From: JAUIIK01 sp041390865
GTDB lineage: Bacteria > Chloroflexota > Chloroflexia > Thermomicrobiales > CFX8
Assembly: GCA_041390865.1 (NCBI GenBank)
Contig: JAWKPC010000014.1
Location: 58,361 to 122,360 of the forward strand
Direction: 5' to 3'
Length of the DNA: 64,000 nucleotides
Both the position numbers and the translations under genes were made by a program. Numbering within the stretch: the first letter of the stretch is position 1; the number at the start of each line of letters is the position of its first letter. The notes beneath the pieces are model-generated. The model worked only from the letters and a program-made list of their open reading frames with translations, had not been told where the DNA came from and made no database searches. Shown here piece after piece: positions 7,949 to 17,164 of the stretch.

Positions 7949-8616
7949 TACTTGGCTCTGACCGTCGAAGCCAACGATGTCCGCCCCGTCGACGACACCG
8001 CGGCCAGCAGGCCGAGGAAGATGTATGTGCATCCGCTGATCGTCTGTATTGGCCGCTGGAACGACTCACGGCTCCGGATCCAGCCCCCGAGTTCCCCGGC
8101 GGCGATACCGTAGATCGCGTCAGTGAAGACCCCGAGGACGCTGAACCACAATCCGAGCAGGAAGAGTTGGGCTGCCACCGAGCCTCGACCGGCATCAACG
8201 AATTGCGGGACGAAGGCGAGAAAAAAGATCGCCACCTTCGGATTCAGCGTGTTGACGACGATACCCCGCCGGAATTCGCGGCGCGCCGTCGTGCGCGGCA
8301 CTTTGACGGCGGCCAGATGCTGATCCCGCCGGCGCAACGTCTGGATGCCAAGAAAGACGAGGTAAGCGGCGCCGACGTACTTGACGGCGCTGAAGGCGAA
8401 TGCGGATGACGCCAGTATCGCGGACAGCCCGACGGTTGCGGCGATCGCGTGAACGAAGTTGCCGACGCCGAGACCGAACGCCGCCCCGACCGCTGTCTGG
8501 CGGCCCTCTCTAATGCCCAGAGCCGTGATATACATCACGGCCGGTCCAGGCACCAGGAGGAGCGTCAGCCCGGCGATGGTAAAGGCGACGAAGGCCTCGA
8601 ACGACGGCGTGATCAT
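7948..8616 (-). CDS. LysE/RhtB-family amino-acid or metabolite exporter
   Basis: The 222-residue protein is an inner-membrane exporter of the LysE/RhtB superfamily. These proteins usually export amino acids or derivatives such as homoserine, threonine or lysine. The N-terminal FTIAGLTLLLVPGPAVMYI carries the family PGP motif. GIREGRQTAVGAAFGLGVG follows, and NTLNPKVAIFFLAFVPQFVD is the second signature. About six hydrophobic segments are visible, as usual for the family. It starts 1 nt after the LLM-family stop, and its stop overlaps the regulator start. The exported compound cannot be told. Confidence 0.88.
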   Translation of the reverse strand: MITPSFEAFVAFTIAGLTLLLVPGPAVMYITALGIREGRQTAVGAAFGLGVGNFVHAIAATVGLSAILASSAFAFSAVKYVGAAYLVFLGIQTLRRRDQHLAAVKVPRTTARREFRRGIVVNTLNPKVAIFFLAFVPQFVDAGRGSVAAQLFLLGLWFSVLGVFTDAIYGIAAGELGGWIRSRESFQRPIQTISGCTYIFLGLLAAVSSTGRTSLASTVRAK

Positions 8617-8617
8617 C

Positions 8618-9469
8618 TCAGCCTCGCATTTCCGGGATGAAGGTCTTCGCGGCCTCGGAAATCACTTCCATCTCATCGTCATTTGACGGCCAGGCGAACT
8701 GGAAGTCATCGAAGCCCTGTTCGCGGAAGCTGGTGATGTAGCTCTCCAGCGTGTCGAGCGACTCCAGCTGGCTCGGCCCCGGCCAGACGCCGCGCAGGAT
8801 CTCGTTCGGATCGCGCCCGATCTCGCGGCACTTCTCGTCCAGAATGTCGCTCTTCGCCTTGGCCTCTTCCAGCGGGCTGCGTGTGTTCCAGATATCCGCG
8901 TATTTCGCCGTGATACCGAGCATCCGCGGCCCGCCGGCGCCGATCAGGATCGGCATGCGCGGCTTCTGGACCGGCTTCGGCTCGAACGGCGTGTTGACGT
9001 AGGTGTAGAACTCGCCATCGAAGTCGGTGCGTTCGTTCGTCTGGAAGCTGTCGATCGCCTCCAGCGCCTCCTCGAACATCGAGACCCGATCCCCGGCCGA
9101 AGGGAATTCATAGCTGAACGCCTCGTGCTCCCGCTCCCACCAGCCGGCGCCGATCCCGAAGTCGACCCGGCCGTTCGAGATGTGATCGACCGTCACAGCC
9201 TGCTTCAGGAGTACGACCGGATTGCGGTACGTATTTCCGGCGACCATGACGCCCAGACGCACCTTCTCCGTTGCCATCGCGAGTCCGGCTAGCACGGTGT
9301 ACGCCTCGTGTGTGTCGCCCATCTCGTCCGAGCCGCCGAAGAAGTGATCGACCACCCAGATCGTGTCGAGCCCGAGCTCTTCGACAACCTTCGCCCGGCG
9401 GACCAGCTCGTCCCAGCTATCCCGCTGACCAACGACGAGCCCGACGCGCAATTCGTGTGCTCCAGCCAT
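8618..9469 (-). CDS. LLM-class flavin/F420-dependent oxidoreductase
   Basis: The protein (about 283 aa) is a TIM-barrel luciferase-like monooxygenase/reductase. Features are the N-terminal LRVGLVVGQRDSWDEL and VEELGLDTIWVVDHF. DHISNGRVDFGIGAGWWEREH is the segment that shapes the flavin/F420 pocket. PVQKPRMPILIGAGGPRML completes the pattern. Members use FMNH2 or coenzyme F420. The N-terminus resembles F420-type members, but the cofactor is an inference. I chose the ATG at 9469, with GGATGG upstream; another ATG lies at 9478 and the frame extends further without homology. It heads the operon with LysE and the DUF2087 regulator. Confidence 0.85.
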   Translation of the reverse strand: MAGAHELRVGLVVGQRDSWDELVRRAKVVEELGLDTIWVVDHFFGGSDEMGDTHEAYTVLAGLAMATEKVRLGVMVAGNTYRNPVVLLKQAVTVDHISNGRVDFGIGAGWWEREHEAFSYEFPSAGDRVSMFEEALEAIDSFQTNERTDFDGEFYTYVNTPFEPKPVQKPRMPILIGAGGPRMLGITAKYADIWNTRSPLEEAKAKSDILDEKCREIGRDPNEILRGVWPGPSQLESLDTLESYITSFREQGFDDFQFAWPSNDDEMEVISEAAKTFIPEMRG

Positions 9470-9787
9470 GTATTTCATCCATCCTATCAGTAAAGCGTCC
9501 CGGTCCGATTCCAGGACCTTCGTGTCTAGCCCATATGTACCAGTCCCACATAGGATAGTCTCAGTGCGGAAGTCATGGAACAACGACAGCCACGACATCG
9601 CACAGGCAGTGATCGGCGATAGTATCTGTCTCCTCGTTGCAGAATGCGGCGCCATTCCCCACCATCGGCGCCGCATTCGCATTTCCGGGATCCTCCGCGT
9701 TGACAACGGTAGTCACAACATGCGAAGAAGAACGCTGGCACGAGCGCATGCACTGCGCTGGACTACCTTCGCGGAGAGGAGCGCGTC
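9470..9787. other. Divergent intergenic region with a long hairpin
   Basis: This 318-bp gap separates the divergent LLM and FAH-family genes. Its main feature is a perfect 12-bp inverted repeat, GAATGCGGCGCC (9642-9653) and GGCGCCGCATTC (9667-9678), with a 13-nt loop. A TTGACA at about 9700 points toward the FAH genes but lacks a clear -10 box. The hairpin could be an operator or leader structure. It is not placed to terminate either flanking gene. Confidence 0.4.
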
Positions 9788-10720
9788 ATGCGCATCGCGA
9801 TGTACGGAGACAATCGAATGGGCGTCGTCGCGAACGACGACACCATCGTCGACATTGGGGACTTACTCGAGCAATATGACCAGCCCGGGCCCGAGTTCCT
9901 ACTACCCGATCTGATCGAGCACTGGGGCGAAGTGGAGGGCGCGCTACGCTCTCGCGTCGCGTCGGGCGGCGGAGTCCCGCTCGATGAAGCTGATCTCCAA
10001 TCGCCGGTCGTGCGACCCTCGAAGATCATCTGCCTGATCGGCAATTACCGGGAAGGGACCGACCGGCCGATCCAGATCCTCGATATCTTCTTCAAGTCCC
10101 CGGAAGCGATCATCGGCCCCGGCGACACAGTCGAGCTGCCGCCCCACGAAGCATCGATCTTCCACCATGAGGCCGAGATCGCCATCGTCATCGGCCGGGA
10201 AACGTCCCACATCGACCGCAATGAGGCGATGGATGCCGTCTTCGGCTACACGGTATTCAACGACGTCTCGGCCCGCGGGCTGGGACGGGCCGGCTCGGCC
10301 AGCTTCCTGGGCAAGTCCTTCGACACGTTCGCCGCATTCGGCCCCTGGATCGTCACGCCGGATGAGATCGACGATGTTTATGACTTGCACATCACGGTCG
10401 AAGTCGACGGCGAGCTACGACAGGATTACAACACCAGCGATATCGAACGCCCGATCGACGAGCTGATTTCCTACATCAGCTCCGTCACGCCGCTTCATCC
10501 CGGAGACGTCATCTGCTGCGGCACGAATCACCAGGGCCTTGGCGCGATGCAGGCCGGCGACACGGTCGTCACCGGAATCGACGGAATCGGCACATTCCCG
10601 ATTCATGTCATCGACTCGGCAGCTCGCGAATGGCAGCGCGGCATCGATGAAGAAATGGCCCGCAGAGTCCGTGAGAGCGCCGAGCAGGCGGCAACCACTG
10701 CAGAAGGGGAACAGGAATGA
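9788..10720 (+). CDS. Fumarylacetoacetate hydrolase-family protein, copy 1
   Basis: The 310-residue protein carries the FAH catalytic fold, used by fumarylacetoacetases, 2-hydroxyhepta-2,4-diene-1,7-dioate isomerases and oxaloacetate decarboxylases. The sequence PSKIICLIGNYREG replaces the usual K-x-x-C-x-G-x-N-Y motif. The metal-binding HHEAEIAIVIGRE follows, with VFGYTVFNDVSARGLG, SFDTFAAFGPWIVTPDEI and the closing GDVICCGTNHQGLG. A C-terminal acidic tail is added. Its stop overlaps the start of a second FAH gene (ATGA). It probably acts on a ring-cleavage or keto-acid intermediate; the exact reaction is unknown. Confidence 0.82.
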   Translation: MRIAMYGDNRMGVVANDDTIVDIGDLLEQYDQPGPEFLLPDLIEHWGEVEGALRSRVASGGGVPLDEADLQSPVVRPSKIICLIGNYREGTDRPIQILDIFFKSPEAIIGPGDTVELPPHEASIFHHEAEIAIVIGRETSHIDRNEAMDAVFGYTVFNDVSARGLGRAGSASFLGKSFDTFAAFGPWIVTPDEIDDVYDLHITVEVDGELRQDYNTSDIERPIDELISYISSVTPLHPGDVICCGTNHQGLGAMQAGDTVVTGIDGIGTFPIHVIDSAAREWQRGIDEEMARRVRESAEQAATTAEGEQE

Positions 10721-11616
10721 AACTCGTCCACACCGCGGAGTTCGATCTCGGCGTTGTCCGCGACAATGACGTGGTCGACATCACCTCCATATTCGACGAT
10801 ATCCGGTATCGCAGTTCGCTGGACCGCGTACCGAAACTCCTCGGCGCATTCATGGAACGCCGCTCGGAAATCGAGCAGCTGGCCGAGAATGCAGACAGTG
10901 GCACGAGTCTCCAGGAGGTGAAGATCCTGGCGCCGGTGCCGCGCCCGCCGAAGCTCGTCGCTTGCCTCCGCAACTACTACGAAGGCGTCGATCGCGAGCG
11001 CGAGACACAGGATATGTTTCTGGAGAGCCCGGATTCCGTCATTGGCTCCGGGGGTGTCGTCGTCCTGCCGTCGCACGAAGCCGACATCTTCCATCACGAA
11101 GCAGAACTTGCCGTCGTGATCGGCAAGCGGTCAAAGGACCTCGCAGCGGACGAATCGGCGCTCGACGCGATCGCGGGATACACAATGGCGATCGACGTCT
11201 CGGGCCGAGGCATCGGCCGGATGGGTCCGAGCCGTATGGGCAAGTCCTTCTCGACCTTCACCCCGCTCGGACCGATGATCCTGACCGCCGACGAGGTTTC
11301 CGATCCCCAGAACCTGGAAGTCGAGCTCAGCGTCAACGGCGAGCTGCGCCAGTCGTACTCGACCAGCGACATGGAGTACTCGGTCGTCGAAGTCCTCGCC
11401 TTCCTGAGCAGCTACATGACCCTTGTTCCGGGTGACGTGCTGATGCTCGGAACGAATCACCAGGGACTCGGCCCGGTTCAAGACGGCGACGAGGTCGCGA
11501 TGACTATCGACGGCTTCGGATCCCTCGAAGTCTCAGTCGTCGATGAGATGAAGCGGTCCTGGCCAGTTGGTATCGATGAAGCCGTGGCGGCCAGGACGCG
11601 CGGCGAAACGGCCTAG
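10717..11616 (+). CDS. Fumarylacetoacetate hydrolase-family protein, copy 2
   Basis: The 299-residue tandem paralog retains the same landmarks. They are KLVACLRNYYEG at the K-x-x-C-x-x-N-Y position, HHEAELAVVIGKR with the metal carboxylates, AGYTMAIDVSGRGIG, SFSTFTPLGPMILTADE, and GDVLMLGTNHQGLG. It begins inside the stop of copy 1, so the two are coupled and may form a hetero-oligomer. Fused or paired FAH domains are known in homoprotocatechuate pathways (HpaG). Whether this pair works that way is an inference. Its 3' end overlaps the convergent deazaflavin-type gene by 4 bp. Confidence 0.82.
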   Translation: MKLVHTAEFDLGVVRDNDVVDITSIFDDIRYRSSLDRVPKLLGAFMERRSEIEQLAENADSGTSLQEVKILAPVPRPPKLVACLRNYYEGVDRERETQDMFLESPDSVIGSGGVVVLPSHEADIFHHEAELAVVIGKRSKDLAADESALDAIAGYTMAIDVSGRGIGRMGPSRMGKSFSTFTPLGPMILTADEVSDPQNLEVELSVNGELRQSYSTSDMEYSVVEVLAFLSSYMTLVPGDVLMLGTNHQGLGPVQDGDEVAMTIDGFGSLEVSVVDEMKRSWPVGIDEAVAARTRGETA

Positions 11617-11978
11617 CTTTCCGGGAAGTCGACCTCGACAAGCGGACTGTCGCTGACCCAGTTATCGATTTCTTCGGAGCGCTCGAGCTTTGTCAAGATC
11701 TTCTCGAGGACCTCTCGCTTTTCACCCGGGTCCGTGACCGGTCGCGCCGTCGCGGCCAGATCGGCCCGGGTGCTTTCCTTCAGATGGAACGTGAAAACCG
11801 GGTTCTCGATCAGGTTTGCGTACCAGTCGCGGGCGCCGGGCGTTCCGGTGATGTAGATATCACCCTCCACATTGTGGAACCAGATTTCCTTGCGGCTGGG
11901 GTCGCCACTCTTCCTGCCGATCGTCGTTATGTCGATAACACGATCGCTGGATAGGGCCTTCTTCACGTCTTCCTGCAT
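11613..11978 (-). CDS. Deazaflavin (F420)-dependent nitroreductase-family protein
   Basis: The 121-residue protein resembles the DUF385/Ddn family of split-beta-barrel F420H2-dependent quinone or nitro reductases. The characteristic N-terminal core is ITTIGRKSGDPSRKEIWF. It is followed by DIYITGTPGARDWYANLIENP, the usual cofactor-pocket region. A very good Shine-Dalgarno (AGGAGG) precedes the ATG at 11978 and fixes the start; longer in-frame extensions are unlikely. Together with the LLM protein at 8.6 kb, it hints that the organism makes coenzyme F420. No F420 biosynthetic gene is in the window. Confidence 0.78.
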   Translation of the reverse strand: MQEDVKKALSSDRVIDITTIGRKSGDPSRKEIWFHNVEGDIYITGTPGARDWYANLIENPVFTFHLKESTRADLAATARPVTDPGEKREVLEKILTKLERSEEIDNWVSDSPLVEVDFPES

Positions 11979-12095
11979 GGATTCCTCCTGATCATCTACC
12001 GGGGCCATCTGGGATACGATTATCCTCGACGTAGCCGGATAGGCGTCAACTGCCCGTCTGGACAGAACCACGGACGCCGACGAGCGGAGCGATTC

Positions 12096-12625
12096 ATGCA
12101 GCCTTCCGATCTACGAGCGGTCTTCCTCTCGGGAGAACGCGTCTATATCCGGGCCTACACCGACGACGACAAGCACTCGGCCGGCGCCTGGGCCGGCTCG
12201 CACTTCCCCGTCGGCTCGCCGCGGGGAGAAGCTCTCGCGACTGGCACAAGGAGTGGTGGCCGCGAACCCGGCACTACGCCCTCTGCCGGGCAAACACCGA
12301 CGAGATCGTCGGCGGCGTCACGATCGGCATCCGCAATCTCGTCGGCGAGTTCATCATTCACATGGCGCGCTGGCTCGAAGACAGCGACGAATTGCGGGCC
12401 GAAGCGTTCGAGATTATCGTTCCCTGGCTCGTGGAGGAATGGACGATGGTTTCGGTAACCGCCCACGTCGCATCCGACCAGCCGGCCACCCGCGCCGCCG
12501 CCGAACGGCTGGGAATGTCTCATCAGGCGACGATGCGCGAGTTCTTCGCCCGGCCTGGCGGTGTCCGCGCCGACGACCTGCTCTACCAGGCCTACGGAAC
12601 GATGGAGGCATCCCTCGATGCGTAA
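12096..12625 (+). pseudogene. GNAT acetyltransferase interrupted by a frameshift
   Basis: The first 40 codons (LSGERVYIRAYTDDD) read like the start of a RimJ/RimL-type acetyltransferase in one frame. After about 12215-12240, the homologous sequence continues in another frame. It reads DWHKEWWPRTRHYALCRA, then EIVGGVTIGIRN, then a GNAT-like ending MSHQATMREFFARPG that stops at 12625. A single-base deletion or insertion explains this. It may be a real pseudogene or an assembly indel. The downstream intact GNAT gene overlaps its stop by 8 bp and begins similarly (VGERVYLRAEEPDD), so the pair looks like a tandem duplication. Confidence 0.7.
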
Positions 12626-13199
12626 CCCGATCATCGTTGGAGAGAGGGTCTATCTCCGGGCGGAAGAACCCGACGACGCCGACACGATGGCCCATCACTA
12701 TGCGGTCGAGACGGACGACTGGATCGACGACTTCGGCCGATTCCTTCAGTCGCCGATCATGTTCCGGAGCTCGATCGAGGAAAACGCCGACGTCAGCATC
12801 CCGGAGTCCCTGACGCTGCAATCCTGCTTGATCCAGAATGATGCGCTCATCGGCTGGGTCGGCCTGTTCGGCATAGATTATGTGAATGGAACAGCCGAAA
12901 CATACTCCCACTTCGCTCCCGGCGAATGGAGAGGAAAGGGCTATGGAACCGAGTCGAAACACTTACTTTTGGCGTATTGTTTCGACTATCTCCAGCTTCA
13001 TATCCTTCAGTCGTACGTCTTCGGCTCAAACGAGCGCTCGGCCGCTGCATTGCGGAGACAGGGCTATCAGCCGGCGGGGCTGTTACGGCTCGATGGGCCG
13101 CGCAGAGGCAAGTATCTGGATACCTGGGTTTTCGACGTCAAGCGAGACGAGTGGCGCGAGGCTTACGAAGCCTGGCAGCGCCGAAACCGGGACCGTTAG
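12618..13199 (+). CDS. GNAT-family N-acetyltransferase (RimJ/RimL-like)
   Basis: The 193-residue protein has the RimJ/RimL-type GNAT pattern. It opens with IIVGERVYLRAEEPDDADTM. GEWRGKGYGTESKHLLLAYCF is the acetyl-CoA-binding motif with R-x-x-G-x-G. SNERSAAALRRQGYQPAG is the conserved helix-4 segment, and DTWVFDVKRDEW closes the fold. The family acetylates protein N-termini, amino acids or antibiotics. The substrate is unknown here. The ATG at 12618 overlaps the end of the frameshifted GNAT gene upstream, which suggests coupled translation in the intact ancestor. Confidence 0.82.
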   Translation: MRNPIIVGERVYLRAEEPDDADTMAHHYAVETDDWIDDFGRFLQSPIMFRSSIEENADVSIPESLTLQSCLIQNDALIGWVGLFGIDYVNGTAETYSHFAPGEWRGKGYGTESKHLLLAYCFDYLQLHILQSYVFGSNERSAAALRRQGYQPAGLLRLDGPRRGKYLDTWVFDVKRDEWREAYEAWQRRNRDR

Positions 13200-13317
13200 A
13201 CCGCTGTTCCATTCAACAAGCACCGAACCGGTCCTCCCCGAGCCGGATCATCAAGCATTCTGAACGTTACGTCGATACTTATGCTGCCATGATGAACAGG
13301 AATAAAGAACACCGGAC

Positions 13318-13857
13318 ATGACCCAGTCGCCGAAGAGTTCAAATCGAGTCAACCCGACACTGCTCCGGCCTACGTACCAGAACCGGCTGCGCGTCATCGG
13401 CCACCACCTCGACACCAACGAGTACCGCGATGTCGCGATCCTCGAGATCGACGGCGGGTTCATCGCTCGCGCGACGCCCAGGCGCGGAAAGCGAGCGCAG
13501 GCGTTGGAGTTTCCTGACACCCAGTTCGAACAACTGATGCAGGGTGCCGTAAACTACCGTGGGCACGGCCCGACCTACGACAACCGCTCCAGCGTCCTAC
13601 CAACCGGCTACGAAGACTTTCTCCGCGGGCTGGGGTTCCTCCTGGACAACCAGTCAGCCATCGCTGTGACGATCTGCGAGCTGGATCAGCACGTGCTCAT
13701 CACCGGACAGGAGCCTTCGGACAACGTCGCCGGCCACGAGGCGTTCCGGCGTTTCGAGCGGTACCTCAGCGGCGACGACATCCAGCAACTTCTCGATGAC
13801 GCATTCAATCGGCGGACGGGACGACCCAGACGCGGCGGCTTTCTGGGGATCTTCTAA
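13318..13857 (+). CDS. Hypothetical protein, 179 aa
   Basis: I do not recognise this family. The product is soluble, without signal peptide or membrane segment. The middle contains a strand-rich part (DVAILEIDGGFIARATPR), then a helical part (RFERYLSGDDIQQLLDDAF) and a basic tail (RRTGRPRRGGFLGIF). Codon use and composition resemble neighbouring genes. There is no strong ribosome site before the ATG at 13318. It stands alone between a GNAT gene and a repeat-rich gap. Expression is plausible because the ORF is long in a high-GC context with ordinary third-position bias. Confidence 0.6.
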   Translation: MTQSPKSSNRVNPTLLRPTYQNRLRVIGHHLDTNEYRDVAILEIDGGFIARATPRRGKRAQALEFPDTQFEQLMQGAVNYRGHGPTYDNRSSVLPTGYEDFLRGLGFLLDNQSAIAVTICELDQHVLITGQEPSDNVAGHEAFRRFERYLSGDDIQQLLDDAFNRRTGRPRRGGFLGIF

Positions 13858-14399
13858 CAGCATTTTCAGTATGCGTGCGGGTCGCCGCCTATGTAGGGCG
13901 GGAGTCATCACGTCGGCCGATGCATCCCCTTCTCCGACGGCAAAAGGACGAGGCCGCCCGTTGCCTTCCATGCCACCAATGACAAGCCCTGATCTCGACA
14001 AGGGTACGGATCTCTCGATATCGCGAGCACTGCGTCTCCACGAGGCTGGTCAACCGCGTTGCGAGAAACAGGTGCTTCCGATGCCAAAGGGGAAGTCTTG
14101 TGGTGCCGTTGGAGATGATACGAAGTCGGGATGAATGCTTCCTGTACCTTGTACCCGCAATGCGATGCATTGCCGTGGTACGGACGCACTATGTCGGGCA
14201 GGAAATTCAGGTAGCCTCCGACATGATCTCGTATGACTGGTTCATTGGACAAAGGGAGACTCTCCGAGCCTGATGACCCGGCGGTACCGGGGTCGGACTG
14301 ACGGTGAAGATCCATGCACTCCCGTCTTGACGATGTCCACCGTTCGTATGGAACTCTTTCCGCCACTTGAGAAGCGGGCACGGTTTGACGGTTATCCAA
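13858..14399. other. Intergenic region with a dispersed repeat; no gene seen
   Basis: This 540-bp gap lies between the hypothetical gene and the convergent end of the acyl-CoA ligase. It holds one copy of a dispersed repeat (about 14121-14235). The small ORFs in it show no recognisable motifs or ribosome sites. Nothing else is supported. Confidence 0.5.
14121..14235. repeat. Dispersed 115-bp palindromic repeat, copy 1 of 3
   Basis: The element begins CGAAGTCGGGATGAATGCTT. It has a central perfect stem GCAATGC-GAT-GCATTGC (about 14157-14173) and ends near ACATGATCTCGTATGA. Two further copies lie at about 50170-50286 and 61825-61940 in the same orientation. All three are intergenic or touch a gene end. 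Confidence 0.7.
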
Positions 14400-15972
14400 T
14401 CAGTCTTCGTGCGCGGGGATCACCTGCCCTACCGCGTCGGACTCGCGCTCGGCAGCGAGCTGCGAGCGACGGATCTTGCCGGCCTCGTTGCGGGGGAACT
14501 CGTGGAGGAATTCATAGGTCTTCGGCGCTTTGTAGTTCACCAGCCGCTCGCGAACATGACTGTTTAGCTCCGAGACGGACGGTAACTCCGCCGGGTGGCG
14601 CGGTTGGATGATCGCGTGGACCCGTCGGCCCCATTCGTCGTCCGGCACGCCGACGACAACGACGTCGGCTACCTCCGGATGCTCGCCGAGTGCGGCCTCG
14701 ACTTCGGCGGGGTAGACATTCGCCCCGCCGGTCACAATCATGTCGGTCCGCCGGTCAGCGATGTAGAGATAGCCGTCCTCATCCACCGACCCGAGATCGC
14801 CGATCGAATAGAAGCCGTCCGGCGTTGATTTCCAGTTTCGGCGCGCCGAGATATTCGAATGTGGGCCCGGGGGGAGTCCGCATATAGATCTCGCCGACCT
14901 CGCCGGCCGGAAGCTCCCGCTGGTCCTCATCGAGGATCTTCAGCTCGGCATCACCTGAAGGACGGCCGACGCTGCCCGGGTGTTCGAGCCACTCGTCCCC
15001 CCGGATCATCGTCGCGCCGATGCCCTCCGACGACCCGTAGACCTCCCAGACCTTCTCGGGGCCGATGTGATCGATCCACCACTGCTTCAACCACGCTGGA
15101 CAAACGGCCGCGGAGCTGTGGAACGCCTCGATGCTCGACAAGTCGTGCTGTTCGATCTCCGGCATCCGAGCGATCCGCTGCATGATGATCGGCGGCAGGT
15201 AGGCATAGTTCACCCGGTGCCGCTCGATCAGGTCGACCGCCTGCTCGGGCGTGAAGCGCTGCATCACGACGATGACATGATCTTTCATCAGGCCGCTATT
15301 GCCGATCAGGGCCGGAGAATTGTGATAGAGCGGCGCGGCCATCAGCTGAACCTGGTTGTCGGTCATCCCCAGAGTTCGCCGCCAGACCGACGGATCCCAG
15401 GTTCGATCGACGATGATCTTCGAATGGCCGGTCGAACCACCGGAGGAGATCGCCTTACCCGGATGAGGGTGAATATTCGACAGTCGTTCGTCGGAGTAAT
15501 CCTCCGCCCGCTTCAGCTCCTCCGGGCTGATCACCGGATAATCCAGGTCGGTCCAATCGGCATAGACGACGGCGGGTCGAGCCAGGTCGAGGATCTCGTC
15601 CCGCTCCCGGGCCGGGAGTTCCGCGCGCAAGGGCAGCGCCAGCGCCCCGAGCTTCCAGGCGGCGTAGGTGACGAAGTAGTGCAGGTGCGAGTTCCGCGTT
15701 GCCGCGACGACGGTCGAGGTCTCATTGACGCCGTACTCGTCCCGGAACAACCGTGCGATCCGGGTCGACATCCGGTCGAATTCTTCCCAGCTGACCTCTA
15801 TTTCATCCCCGTGTTCGGGCGCATAGATCAGCGCGGTCTTCTCAGGATGCAGGTCGACAAGCTCGTAGAATCGGCTGAGGACTCTGCTCCCGCCACGCCC
15901 TGGACCATCGCGACGGTCGGATCCATGCTCTCGCTCCACGGTCGGCTTCGATTCGTCGGAACTGCCAGACAT
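14400..15972 (-). pseudogene. AMP-dependent acyl-CoA ligase interrupted by a frameshift
   Basis: This is an ANL-superfamily adenylate-forming CoA ligase, perhaps of the BaiB/FadD type, that would activate a carboxylic acid to its CoA thioester. The N-terminal part shows the phosphate loop ISSGGSTGHSKIIVD and the adenylate motif VYGSSEGIGATMI. At about 14828-14835 a one-base change moves the frame. The C-terminal part then continues as STPDGFYSIGDLGSVDEDG, DRRTDMIVTGGANVYPAEVE and PRNEAGKIRRSQL, with the catalytic lysine. GAGGAT precedes the chosen ATG at 15972; another ATG is at 16020. It could be a real pseudogene or an assembly error, since both halves are well conserved. Confidence 0.8.
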
Positions 15973-16273
15973 CGCGATCCTCACAGCCAGAGACTCCAAC
16001 ATGGTCGTCGGGGCGATCATAGGCGGACGGCCACCAATCTGTCACGCCTGGACAAATCCCGCGTGCTTGACAGGACCGACCGGCTCCACTCTGCAAGACT
16101 TGGCCAGCAACATCGGGGCAGAGCAACTCATTCTTCTACAGACAAATCAGCGATCGGTACTACCGTTCCTACCGGCCACTATCGCGGTGAAGTACCATCT
16201 TCCAGGACGCTGGCAAGTGTCCGTTCGCCGTAGCGTGGAGATGAAGCCATCTTCTTGAGATCGCAGGAGCGCG
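15973..16273. other. Divergent intergenic region without clear signals
   Basis: This 301-bp gap separates the acyl-CoA ligase (minus) from the polysaccharide export operon (plus). A TTGACA at about 16068 has no good -10 partner. No coding or structural feature is supported. A promoter for each flanking operon is expected here. Confidence 0.3.
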
Positions 16274-17161
16274 ATGACCGCACGAGATCACATTGGAACA
16301 TCTTCGCTCAATCCCCCGGCGGACCTGCCAAGTCCGGAATCCGTCCCGACGACGGTCATCGAACCGGCCAACGGCTGGATACCCTTCAAGCTGGGGGAAA
16401 TCTGGGCCTACCGGGAACTGCTCTACTTCTTCGTCTGGGCGAACGTGAAGGTCCAGTACAAGCAGACCGTGCTGGGCGCCCTGTGGGCGATCATCCAGCC
16501 ATTCTTCACGATGATCGTCTTCAGCATCTTCTTCGGCCGTCTGGCCGGAATACCGTCCGGCGACCTTCCGTACCCCGTCTTCGCCTACGCCGCCCTGGTG
16601 CCGTGGACCTACTTCGCCAACGTCGTTTCGATCTCCAGCAACGTCCTGGTCCAACATCAGGGCGTGATCACGAAGGTCTTCTTCCCGCGCGTGATGATGC
16701 CGTTTGCGTCCGTCGTCGGCGGCCTGCTCGACTTCACGATCGCGTTGAGCGTCCTCGGGGTGCTGATGGCCTACTACGGCATCGCGCCGTCGGCAGCTGT
16801 GATTGCGTTACCCCTGCTAATCGCAATGGCCTCCCTGACCGCGACAGGCGTGGCGCTCTGGCTCTCGGCGCTCAACGTGCGGTATCGGGACGTCCGCTTC
16901 ATCATCCCTTTTCTGATCCAGGTCTGGCTCTTCGCGACGCCGGTCGCCTACCCGACCAGCCTCGTTCCGGAGCGCTGGCGTCCGCTCTACGGCCTCAACC
17001 CGATGGCCGGCGTCGTCGACGGTTTTCGCTGGGCATTGCTGGACCAGCCTGCCCCTTCGATCGGCATGCTGGGCGTCTCGGTCGTCGTCGTTCTGCTCCT
17101 GCTCTTTAGCGGGATGACCTATTTTTCGAGAGCCGAGCGAACGTTCGCGGATGTGGTGTAG
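16274..17161 (+). CDS. ABC-2 type polysaccharide exporter permease (Wzm-like)
   Basis: The 295-residue integral membrane protein is the permease of an ABC-2 exporter for surface polysaccharide (Wzm/TagG/KpsM type). Six hydrophobic helices follow an amphipathic N-terminal segment (WAYRELLYFFVWANVKVQYKQ). The motif TVLGALWAIIQPFFTMIVF is typical of the first helix. ATPVAYPTSLVPE and LNPMAGVVDGFRWALL are conserved in the C-terminal half of this family. The ATPase gene starts 3 bp downstream, and glycosyltransferases follow. It exports a lipid-linked glycan from the inner face of the membrane. Confidence 0.9.
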   Translation: MTARDHIGTSSLNPPADLPSPESVPTTVIEPANGWIPFKLGEIWAYRELLYFFVWANVKVQYKQTVLGALWAIIQPFFTMIVFSIFFGRLAGIPSGDLPYPVFAYAALVPWTYFANVVSISSNVLVQHQGVITKVFFPRVMMPFASVVGGLLDFTIALSVLGVLMAYYGIAPSAAVIALPLLIAMASLTATGVALWLSALNVRYRDVRFIIPFLIQVWLFATPVAYPTSLVPERWRPLYGLNPMAGVVDGFRWALLDQPAPSIGMLGVSVVVVLLLLFSGMTYFSRAERTFADVV

Positions 17162-17164
17162 CCG

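Noticed and set aside
14980..16233. 417-codon open frame on the plus strand
   Set aside because: It is antisense to the acyl-CoA ligase, whose conserved motifs show the minus strand is coding.
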